Program-made: the position numbers and the translations under genes | From: Anaerohalosphaeraceae bacterium | GTDB taxonomy: Bacteria > Planctomycetota > Phycisphaerae > Sedimentisphaerales > Anaerohalosphaeraceae | Length of the DNA stretch: 9,435 bases | Reading direction: 5' to 3' | Assembly (NCBI GenBank): GCA_030671565.1 | Contig: DAOVIC010000064.1 | Location: 1-9,435 of the forward strand | Notes under the pieces: generated by a model | Told to the model about the DNA's origin: nothing | The model's input: only the letters and a program-made list of their open reading frames with translations | The model's database searches: none | In this document: in pieces, positions 1 to 5,505 of the stretch | How positions within the stretch are numbered: the stretch's first letter is position 1 | Layout of the letters: each line of letters begins with the position of its first letter

Positions 1-1
1 C

Positions 2-391
2 CTTTCACGATCAGAAACCATCTCCCTTCACAACATAAAGCGAGGGACCGACTTTTCTCTTATCGCAGACGTTGTCATCGACAGCAACAGCCTCGCGGAC
101 ATCCTGATAGAAAACGGTTTTGCCAGAAGATTGACCGAAGACGAAATAAAGAAAACAAACCCAATTACCGCCTTCCCCAGGACACTAAACGCACTAAATG
201 CAAACCATCAGAGACCGGCCGGTAAAAACGCTAACAATTCTAACTACCTGGCTTCAAAAAACAGCAAAGTATTCCACGAACCGTCATGCAGATTCGCAAA
301 ATCAATGGACGAAAAAACAGTTCTGAAATTTTCCACGAAAGAACATGCAATAAGATCAGGAAGAAGACCGTGCAAAGTATGCGGGCAGTAA
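2..391 (+). CDS. Thermonuclease-family protein, C-terminal part with Ada-like zinc-binding tail (5' end outside window)
   Basis: The frame is open from the left edge, and 129 residues are visible before TAA at 389-391. Visible residues 7-43 (ISLHNIKRG, then DFSLIADVVID, then LADILIENGFARRL) match the last strand and helix of staphylococcal-nuclease-like (SNase/thermonuclease) domains, which hydrolyse nucleic-acid phosphodiester bonds. The catalytic Arg/Asp/Glu part would lie upstream, so activity cannot be judged. After a polar linker (about 45-80), residues 81-128 form a compact module with H92, C96, C124 and C127 (FHEPSC and RPCKVCG). It resembles the Ada-type metal-binding domain often found at the C-terminus of bacterial thermonuclease-like proteins. 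The four ligands suggest Zn binding; this is inference. The TTG at 131 is only an internal codon, not a start. The gene converges on the minus-strand membrane gene ending at 427. Confidence 0.75.
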   Translation, partial: LSRSETISLHNIKRGTDFSLIADVVIDSNSLADILIENGFARRLTEDEIKKTNPITAFPRTLNALNANHQRPAGKNANNSNYLASKNSKVFHEPSCRFAKSMDEKTVLKFSTKEHAIRSGRRPCKVCGQ

Positions 392-426
392 ATGTTATAT
401 CACCGCGCATTAAAGCAAGGGAACCT

Positions 427-1116
427 CTAAATCTTCCACTCGGAGGATTTCTTTATTAGTTTATGCTGAGTACAGAAGCCGATTATTGTCGGAGCCAGCA
501 ATATCACCGGCAAAAACCAGGTGCTCTCAAACACAAGATCGTGAATATCGGTGGTCGGTTCTACCTTCGTCTGTTCATAAAGATGGCCCAGCGCAAGAAG
601 ACCCGACATCAGGATCGCACTTCCCCCCATGCTGGTAAACAGCATAACGGCAGCCTTAAAAACAATAAACGAGATCATCCCGCCGGCAACTCCGCCGACG
701 GCAGCACCTGCCCATAAATACATCTGCGGCAAACCGAACGCATACCACACTCCCCCGGTAAAAACCGCTCCGGAAACCGCTCCGAGTATGCATATGCACC
801 ACTTCATCAAAGGAAGCGAAACTAAAGACAAAGCAGCCAACCCAATGATCCCTCCCCACATCTCATTGTCAAGATTTCGCCCGATCGCCATACCTCCAAA
901 CATCCCGATAAGGCCAAAACAAATAACCGTAAGAACTTTAAATATCCGCCAACCGTAGAGCAGATAAACCACTCCGAACGATACCGCAAGTACCGCGGGG
1001 AACCAACCAAGACTACTGATCTGATCCCACACAAAATCGACCGGAACGATATCAACATCGTTTTCAACTCCGTTTGTTGCTTCTTTGGCTTTAGCAAGAA
1101 TATTAATGTAATTCAT
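427..1116 (-). CDS. Multi-pass membrane protein, second gene of a tandem paralogous pair
   Basis: A 229-residue protein with a short polar N-terminus (1-35) followed by about seven hydrophobic segments (roughly 38-55, 60-78, 87-102, 106-127, 132-152, 155-177, 200-214) and a short basic C-terminus. Glycine-rich segments of the type FGLIGMFGG and GAAVGGVAGG recall DUF4203/TMEM198-like membrane proteins, but I do not recognise the family with confidence and assign no function. The ATG at 1116 overlaps the stop of the upstream gene as ATGA (1113-1116), so the two are translationally coupled. Pattern similarity to that neighbour (WRIF followed by a VI.FGL motif at 56-69, and the AAV.G block at about 138) suggests the two arose by duplication and may form a heteromeric membrane complex (inference). 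The stop is TAG at 427-429. Confidence 0.75.
   Translation of the reverse strand: MNYINILAKAKEATNGVENDVDIVPVDFVWDQISSLGWFPAVLAVSFGVVYLLYGWRIFKVLTVICFGLIGMFGGMAIGRNLDNEMWGGIIGLAALSLVSLPLMKWCICILGAVSGAVFTGGVWYAFGLPQMYLWAGAAVGGVAGGMISFIVFKAAVMLFTSMGGSAILMSGLLALGHLYEQTKVEPTTDIHDLVFESTWFLPVILLAPTIIGFCTQHKLIKKSSEWKI
429..454 (+). terminator. Possible weak terminator of the thermonuclease-like gene
   Basis: A 9-bp stem (aaatcttcc at 429-437 with ggaggattt at 442-450, one G-U pair) has a 4-nt loop and is followed by cttta. It lies 38 bp after the stop of the + strand gene and overlaps the last codons of the opposing membrane-protein gene. The T-tract is poor, so this is tentative. Confidence 0.3.
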
Positions 1117-1886
1117 TTTTCTTCTCCAACATCATCTTTAACTTGAACGGTTTTTTTCTTTTTCACAGGACAAACCAACACTCCGACAAACGTACCGAAG
1201 ATCAGCATACAGATCGCTACCGTCTGATAGAATACCGGTTTTCGACATATGTGCTCCACCGGCATAGAGCCTTTTTCCAAAAGCAAAAGTATCATCCCCG
1301 CATAGATCAACCCTGTTCCATACGCAGCACAGGTTCCAGCTGACACCAACTTGTGCAAAAACAGTCCCAGCCCCATTACAAGCGACCCCGAAACTGCCGC
1401 GATCCCTATCGCGCTCGGCGTCAGATCTCCAATGAGCGTAGGTATTTGGAAACCGGTGATATCCGACTGCGAACTAAGCTGGGAAATGACCGCATCAAGA
1501 TCGATCTTTTGCTCGGTATGCAAAGCCGCTTTCATTCCCGGACGGTACGAAGTCTGCGCAGATACAGGAGAAGCAAGCGAAAGTACTAACACTGTCGTAG
1601 TAGTTATCGCACCTATCACAACAAGTGCCCTCTTCCTGAATATCAACAGGGAGCATGTCACCAGTATCGTCGGAAAGATCGCCGCGATCAATCTGTTTTC
1701 ACTAACAAAAAAGGAACTTACAAAACCAACAGTAAGCCCGAATATAACAGCCGTAAATATCCTCCAGCGAAGCCCTCCAAGCCATACGCAAACCCCCACA
1801 CCCACACACACTACTCCTCCAATGATCACCATGATCGAAGGCATCTCCAATGCGATTGCCTCAAAGTTTTTTAATATTTCTGTCAT
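1113..1886 (-). CDS. Multi-pass membrane protein with central soluble loop, first gene of the paralogous pair
   Basis: A 257-residue protein when started at ATG 1886. A TTG at 1919 in the same frame would add 11 residues but has no ribosome-binding sequence; the ATG has AAGG just upstream, although with very short spacing. Hydrophobic segments lie at about 18-36, 42-60, 66-83, 87-106, 159-181, 184-203 and 220-239, with a lysine-rich charged tail (KKKK at 242-245). Between the fourth and fifth segments is a polar loop of about 50 residues (110-158), absent from the downstream neighbour. It follows SLASPVSAQ, which looks like a signal-peptidase-type AXA site inside the protein. The WRIF motif (41-44) and IAAVSG (162-167) align with the downstream gene, with which it overlaps by 4 bp. 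No known function. It is probably the promoter-proximal gene of a two-gene operon. Confidence 0.75.
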   Translation of the reverse strand: MTEILKNFEAIALEMPSIMVIIGGVVCVGVGVCVWLGGLRWRIFTAVIFGLTVGFVSSFFVSENRLIAAIFPTILVTCSLLIFRKRALVVIGAITTTTVLVLSLASPVSAQTSYRPGMKAALHTEQKIDLDAVISQLSSQSDITGFQIPTLIGDLTPSAIGIAAVSGSLVMGLGLFLHKLVSAGTCAAYGTGLIYAGMILLLLEKGSMPVEHICRKPVFYQTVAICMLIFGTFVGVLVCPVKKKKTVQVKDDVGEEK

Positions 1887-1999
1887 ACCTTGATTTTTAC
1901 CCAAAAAACCCACTCGCAACCCGCGCAGTCATAATATTTATCGGTCTATCACACCGTTTTTCCTTAAAATTGACTTATTTGCTCTACCTATAAGTCCCC

Positions 2000-2160
2000 A
2001 GTACTGTGTCCCTGATAAAAATCAGGATCAGCTTGCTGCAATCAGCCATCCGCAGCGCTGGGCTCCATCGGCAATATTACAACATTGCCTGCTTCGCTGG
2101 CCTTGCGGCTGACTAATTGAGCTGGCGCTGAATCCAGAATTTTACAGGGGACAAAGCACT
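2000..2160. repeat. 161-bp long imperfect palindrome (MITE/REP-like element)
   Basis: The outer arms at 2000-2028 and 2132-2160 are imperfect inverted repeats. Aligning the left arm with the reverse complement of the right gives about 24 identities in 30 columns, including tgtccc, taaaa and ggat. Further in, the arms keep pairing loosely (caat, cagcc, ccgca and gcgctgg on the left against their complements in 2091-2120). The centre is a perfect hairpin, ggcaat (2070-2075) and attgcc (2084-2089) with an 8-nt loop. The midpoint of the outer ends (2080) and the apex (2079.5) coincide, so the whole unit can fold into one long interrupted stem. It encodes no protein and lies between divergently transcribed genes, so it is not a transcription terminator. 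It is most likely a non-autonomous mobile repeat. No clear target-site duplication was seen. Confidence 0.6.
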
Positions 2161-2418
2161 AGCACCAAAACACGAAAATCCAACTTTGGCCCTGTATTTT
2201 GAAGGTTTTTATATAAAACTGTGTCACCAAAGACGAAACCACCACTTTTGTTTTCTGCCTGTTTTATCCCGCTTGTAACAAATTTCTGAACAAGACCTCC
2301 CTCTCAAATGTATTATTCTTGAGTTATCTCAAGGTGGAGAGGTTGGGGGAGTGCCCTTCAAATCAGGCAAAGATGCCATCAATGAATCGTCAAAACGAAT
2401 CTTGTCAAGGCGTATGTT
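2161..2418. other. Gene-free leader region upstream of the methyltransferase
   Basis: No convincing ORF was seen here. Two nested hairpin elements occur: cttgag/ctcaag (2318-2323 with 2328-2333, loop ttat), flanked by cctctc/gagagg (2300-2305 with 2337-2342). If transcription starts upstream, this could be a structured 5' leader; if it starts near 2322, most of the structure is not transcribed. No known riboswitch class was recognised. Together with the palindrome and 1887-1999 it makes a 532-bp gap between divergent genes. In 1887-1999 I found no convincing promoter for the membrane-protein pair, only AT-rich candidates. Confidence 0.35.
2287..2316 (+). promoter_or_regulatory. Candidate sigma70-type promoter for the methyltransferase
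   Basis: TGAACA (2287-2292, 4 of 6 to the -35 consensus), an 18-bp spacer, and TATTAT (2311-2316, 5 of 6 to the -10 consensus). This predicts a 5' UTR of about 95 nt. It rests only on consensus matching in an AT-rich region. Confidence 0.3.
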
Positions 2419-3249
2419 ATGAATAAAAAGATATCAACGAGTGAACTTAAGGGCGTACCCGAAACACTTCTTCTCCCTTTACGCGGCCGCTACCTCGAAA
2501 CCATAAGAAAAAATGGTTTTGTTAATGACCCCAAGTCGGTCGAGATCATCGATTCTATAGATCACAATTTCGACTCTGCAGACATGCCCTGGGACGGGCA
2601 GATGGTAATATCTGCCAGAACAGAAATACTCGATGAAGCGACAACTAAATTTCTGGACGAAAATCCTGATTCAGTCGTCGTAAATCTCGGATGCGGTCTG
2701 GACACTCGTATTGAAAGAGTAGACAACGAGAGAGTGCTCTGGTACGATCTTGATCTGCCTGAATGTATCGAACTTCGTGAAAAATTCTTCGCTGAAAACG
2801 ACAGGATCAAATTTATTCCGAAATCTGTCCTGGATTTTTCATGGATCGACCACATCGAAAAGGGTAGAAAGACCTTATTCATCGCAGAGGGACTGCTGAT
2901 CTATTTTTCCGAGGAGGATGTCAAAAAAATTATTTTTGCAATAAAAGATAACTTCCCTGACTCGCAGATAATCTTCGAGGCATACTCGAAGCTGATCAAA
3001 AAATCCTGGCATAAGCATAAAAAAATAAAGAGTGCTTTCTCCATGTTCAAATGGGGAATTCATACCGGCAAGAGTATGGAAAAGTGGGACAAAGGAATTA
3101 AATTCATCACCGAATGGCCCTATGTGGACCGCCACCGCATACGCTGGAAATGGATGATGCTGTTCAGACTCGTCCCGCCCTTGCACAAGATCATGAAGAT
3201 CGTCCACCTTCATTTCCCAACCCAGAACGTTTTGGCAAAAGCCGGATAA
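2419..3249 (+). CDS. Class I SAM-dependent methyltransferase, LCMT/TcmP-like family
   Basis: The 276-residue length is typical of the leucine-carboxyl-methyltransferase superfamily (PF04072), which includes polyketide O-methyltransferases such as TcmP. The N-terminus has GVPETLLLPLRGR (12-24), which fits this family. The SAM-binding motif I is VVNLGCGLDTR (87-97), followed by the acidic strand-2 motif YDLDLPE (109-115) and the EGLLIYF block (157-163). These support an intact Rossmann methyltransferase that transfers a methyl group from S-adenosylmethionine to an oxygen or carboxyl acceptor. The acceptor cannot be read from sequence, and no biosynthetic cluster is visible around it. The C-terminus (195-270) is rich in Lys, Trp and His. 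The start ATG at 2419 has AAGG at 2407-2410 with an 8-nt spacer. The gene is monocistronic, ending just before a strong terminator. Confidence 0.85.
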   Translation: MNKKISTSELKGVPETLLLPLRGRYLETIRKNGFVNDPKSVEIIDSIDHNFDSADMPWDGQMVISARTEILDEATTKFLDENPDSVVVNLGCGLDTRIERVDNERVLWYDLDLPECIELREKFFAENDRIKFIPKSVLDFSWIDHIEKGRKTLFIAEGLLIYFSEEDVKKIIFAIKDNFPDSQIIFEAYSKLIKKSWHKHKKIKSAFSMFKWGIHTGKSMEKWDKGIKFITEWPYVDRHRIRWKWMMLFRLVPPLHKIMKIVHLHFPTQNVLAKAG

Positions 3250-3260
3250 GGAAACATGCA

Positions 3261-3297
3261 AAAACTCCAGGCGGGCCCAAAGGTCGCCTGGAGTTTT
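3261..3297. terminator. Strong bidirectional intrinsic terminator
   Basis: A perfect 13-bp inverted repeat (aaaactccaggcg at 3261-3273 and cgcctggagtttt at 3285-3297) with an 11-nt loop. The stem begins with an A-run and ends with a T-run, followed by attttaat, so it can stop transcription in both directions. It starts 11 bp after the methyltransferase stop and lies 49 bp beyond the stop of the opposing receiver-only regulator. It therefore closes both convergent units. Confidence 0.9.
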
Positions 3298-3346
3298 ATT
3301 TTAATCTACAACACCATCAGCAGAAACGATCTCTCTACGCCCTCTG

Positions 3347-3778
3347 CTAACCGACTGCCCCCAAGACACCTATTGACATATCCTTGCCAATAAATCTTTC
3401 ACCACGCATTACCGAACGGATCGCGTCAAAAAGTTCACTGCCGGCACGAGCCTTCGCTATGAACCCCTTAATACCCAAACCGGCACACTCACCAATGACA
3501 TACTCGGAAAAACTCGCCGAAACCAACACGATCTCAACACTTCCCCTAAATTCTATGATTCGACGCGACGCCTCGATCCCATCCATAACAGGCATGTTAA
3601 TGTCCATCAAAACAACATCCGGCACTATATCTTTAACCAGTTCAACTGCCTGAGCACCATCGGCGGCGGTACCGACAACCTCCATATCGCCTGCTCCGTT
3701 GACCATCAAGGACAAACAATCACGCATGGCTGCATGATCATCGACCACAACTACCCGAATTTTTTTCACGATATCCAT
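3347..3778 (-). CDS. Single-domain response regulator (receiver only, NarL-type, no DNA-binding domain)
   Basis: A 143-residue protein consisting of one receiver domain. The acidic pair is D13/D14 (VVVDDH), the phosphoacceptor is D59 in LMDINMPVMDG, the switch Ser is S87 (VSAS), and the conserved Lys is K109 (FIAKA). All catalytic residues are kept, so phosphorylation is expected. The receiver resembles those of the two full-length NarL-type regulators upstream, but the protein ends about 15 residues after the receiver, where the others continue into a LuxR-type helix-turn-helix. Only 49 bp separate its stop from the terminator, and I see no helix-turn-helix remnant there. The loss is therefore complete, not a simple frameshift. 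A role as phosphate sink or protein-interaction regulator for the neighbouring kinase is inference. The ATG at 3778 has no clear Shine-Dalgarno sequence. Confidence 0.85.
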   Translation of the reverse strand: MDIVKKIRVVVVDDHAAMRDCLSLMVNGAGDMEVVGTAADGAQAVELVKDIVPDVVLMDINMPVMDGIEASRRIIEFRGSVEIVLVSASFSEYVIGECAGLGIKGFIAKARAGSELFDAIRSVMRGERFIGKDMSIGVLGAVG

Positions 3779-3922
3779 ATCACCGTTTCCGCAATATCGC
3801 CCCCCGATTCACAAAAACCACCGGGTTATTATCGGCAAAAGGCCAGCGAAAACTCCACACAATCAGACAAATATTCCCCCAGAACCTGAACAAATACCAA
3901 AATTTCCATCTGCGAACCAATG

Positions 3923-3951
3923 ATTATACAGAAATGACAAGCCGGTATGAC
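3923..3951 (-). promoter_or_regulatory. Candidate promoter for the receiver-only regulator
   Basis: On the minus strand a perfect TATAAT (complement of 3923-3928) is preceded at 17-18 bp by a weak -35 (GTCATA or TGTCAT, about 3946-3952). It lies in the 232-bp gap after the second NarL-type regulator and would give a leader of about 140 nt. The -10 is good and the -35 poor. Confidence 0.35.
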
Positions 3952-4010
3952 ACCTGCTACAGTCCCCCCTTCACACCCAAACCCACCTTCTCGCCCCGTT
4001 ATAGCCGATC

Positions 4011-4679
4011 TCAGTAAAGTTCTGAAATGCCTTCACGAAGGGCGTACTTGACTAATTCAGGAATACTCGAAACTCCGATCCGAGTCATAATATCACGCCG
4101 CCTGTTATCGATAGTCTTGGGACTTCTGCCGAAAAACTCCGCGATTTCATTTACGCTCAAACCGTCACTGATAAGTCGGATCATATCCCGATCCCGTGGC
4201 GAAAGAAGCACTGGCTTATTCTTACCCTCACCATCCATGACCTGTCCGATTCGATCCTCAATAAGCTCGGCGATCTGTTCACTACAGTAATTCTCACCCC
4301 TATAAACCGCCTCTATCGCCCCTTTAAGTTCTTTCCATCCGCTGTCTTTACAGAAAAACCCTGTAACACCGGCATCAAGTGCACGATCGACAACATGGTT
4401 TGCGAAATCTGCCGAAATCACCAGCACCCCAATACGACTGTTCGTCGCCAATATACTTTTGACCGCATCGATCCCGTCCATACCTGGAAGTCTGATGTCC
4501 ATTACAACTACATCAGGTTCAAGGTATTTACAAAGTTCTATCGCCCTCTCACCATTGTCGGCCTCTTCAACAACAGTAATATTGTCCCCCTGACGCTTGA
4601 TTATAGTTCGCAGACCACCGCGAATCATCTCATGATCATCAACTATAAGAACACGTATTTGTTTAGAATTCTCTGCCAT
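4011..4679 (-). CDS. NarL/FixJ-family response regulator (receiver plus LuxR-type HTH), second copy
   Basis: A 222-residue, full-length NarL-type transcription factor. The receiver domain (about 7-125) has D14/D15, phosphoacceptor D61 (VVMDIRLPGMDG), S89 and K111 (FFCKD). After a linker (about 130-156) comes a LuxR/GerE helix-turn-helix at about 158-214, starting LSPRDRDMIRLI, with recognition-helix region PKTIDNRRRDIM and ending RIGVSS. Phosphorylation by a cognate histidine kinase should control DNA binding; the likely partner is the kinase at 5506-8220. The ATG at 4679 has GAGGAG on the minus strand (4690-4695) with a 10-nt spacer. It follows the first regulator by 150 bp with no terminator between, so read-through is plausible, though a separate promoter in the gap cannot be excluded. 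Confidence 0.9.
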   Translation of the reverse strand: MAENSKQIRVLIVDDHEMIRGGLRTIIKRQGDNITVVEEADNGERAIELCKYLEPDVVVMDIRLPGMDGIDAVKSILATNSRIGVLVISADFANHVVDRALDAGVTGFFCKDSGWKELKGAIEAVYRGENYCSEQIAELIEDRIGQVMDGEGKNKPVLLSPRDRDMIRLISDGLSVNEIAEFFGRSPKTIDNRRRDIMTRIGVSSIPELVKYALREGISELY

Positions 4680-4829
4680 AAAAGCCGCACTCCTCTAAAT
4701 CCAACGTCTCCACCAAAACTACAATGCTTCTAATTAATTTTCCCATTTATTCACAAGTACTGACTCAGCGATATTTCGCTACTAATCAAACCGAACAAAT
4801 TTCCCACAGGCTGTATACTCAAGATGCCT

Positions 4830-5486
4830 TTAAAATTCCAGACTGGTTATACCCTCACGGATCGCAAACTTCGTTAGCTTTGCCATGCTTGAAATACCCA
4901 GTTTTGTCATTACCGATCTCCGACGAGCATCGACTGTCTTTATACTCACTTCCAGAAGAGAGGCGACTTCCTTCGTCGATACACCCTCTGCGAGAAGTTG
5001 AAGCAATTCACGCTCCTTTAATGTCAGGCTGTCAATAGCGGTCTTGCCAATATCAGTTCCCCCGCCTTCGGCATAATCCTTAAGGATCACATTGGCGATC
5101 TTCGGACCGATATAACTGCCCCCGTCTGCAACTGCGAGGATCGCACGGATAACTTCTTCGCTGGCACTTTCCTTGAGAATATAACCACGAACCCCTGCGC
5201 GGAACAACTCTGTAACAAAGCGACGGTTCGAATAAGCTGAAAGAATGAGGATATTAACATCGCTGTCCGCACTGAGCAGTCTGCGTGAAGCTTCAATACC
5301 GTTAAGCCCTGGCATATTCACATCCATTATCACAACATCAGGCTTTTGTTGGGCAACAACTTCGATCCCATCCCGACCATTGCTCGCCTCACCTACAAGT
5401 TCGATCTCCTCATGCTGTTCAAGAACAAGGCGAAGGCCCTCACGAAAAACACTATGATCATCTATCGCAACTACACGTATGCTCAT
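4830..5486 (-). CDS. NarL/FixJ-family response regulator (receiver plus LuxR-type HTH), kinase-adjacent copy
   Basis: A 218-residue, full-length NarL-type regulator. The receiver (about 2-120) has D9/D10 (AIDDH), phosphoacceptor D55 (VIMDVNMPGLNG), S83 and K105 (YILKE). The linker is about 122-150. The LuxR-type helix-turn-helix (about 152-209) begins LTLKERELLQLLAEG, with recognition region IKTVDARRRSVM and KLGISS. It starts 19 bp after the stop of the sensor kinase gene and has a good AAGGA (complement of 5494-5498) with a 7-nt spacer. It is therefore the most probable cognate regulator of that kinase. It resembles the second regulator (4011-4679) over its whole length, including the shared D-x-R-R-R recognition-helix pattern, which points to duplication. 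Confidence 0.93.
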   Translation of the reverse strand: MSIRVVAIDDHSVFREGLRLVLEQHEEIELVGEASNGRDGIEVVAQQKPDVVIMDVNMPGLNGIEASRRLLSADSDVNILILSAYSNRRFVTELFRAGVRGYILKESASEEVIRAILAVADGGSYIGPKIANVILKDYAEGGGTDIGKTAIDSLTLKERELLQLLAEGVSTKEVASLLEVSIKTVDARRRSVMTKLGISSMAKLTKFAIREGITSLEF

Positions 5487-5505
5487 TTAATTATCCTTTT
5501 GCTGC

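Noticed and set aside
1351..1893. 180-codon open frame on the + strand antisense to the upstream membrane protein
   Set aside because: The composition is a Thr/Pro/Ser-rich mirror of hydrophobic codons, and the minus-strand frame has coherent membrane segments and an ATGA junction.
2295..2345. Nested hairpins that might be a tRNA-like or riboswitch element
   Set aside because: No cloverleaf, no conserved riboswitch core, and weak pairing beyond two 6-bp stems.
2875..3261. 128-codon open frame on the minus strand opposite the methyltransferase
   Set aside because: It shadows the C-terminal half of the methyltransferase, shows no domain and runs into the terminator region.
4767..4780. Short hairpin agcga/tcgct in the gap between the two full-length regulators
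   Set aside because: Only 5 bp of stem and no T-tract on the minus strand, so it is not a convincing terminator or attenuator.
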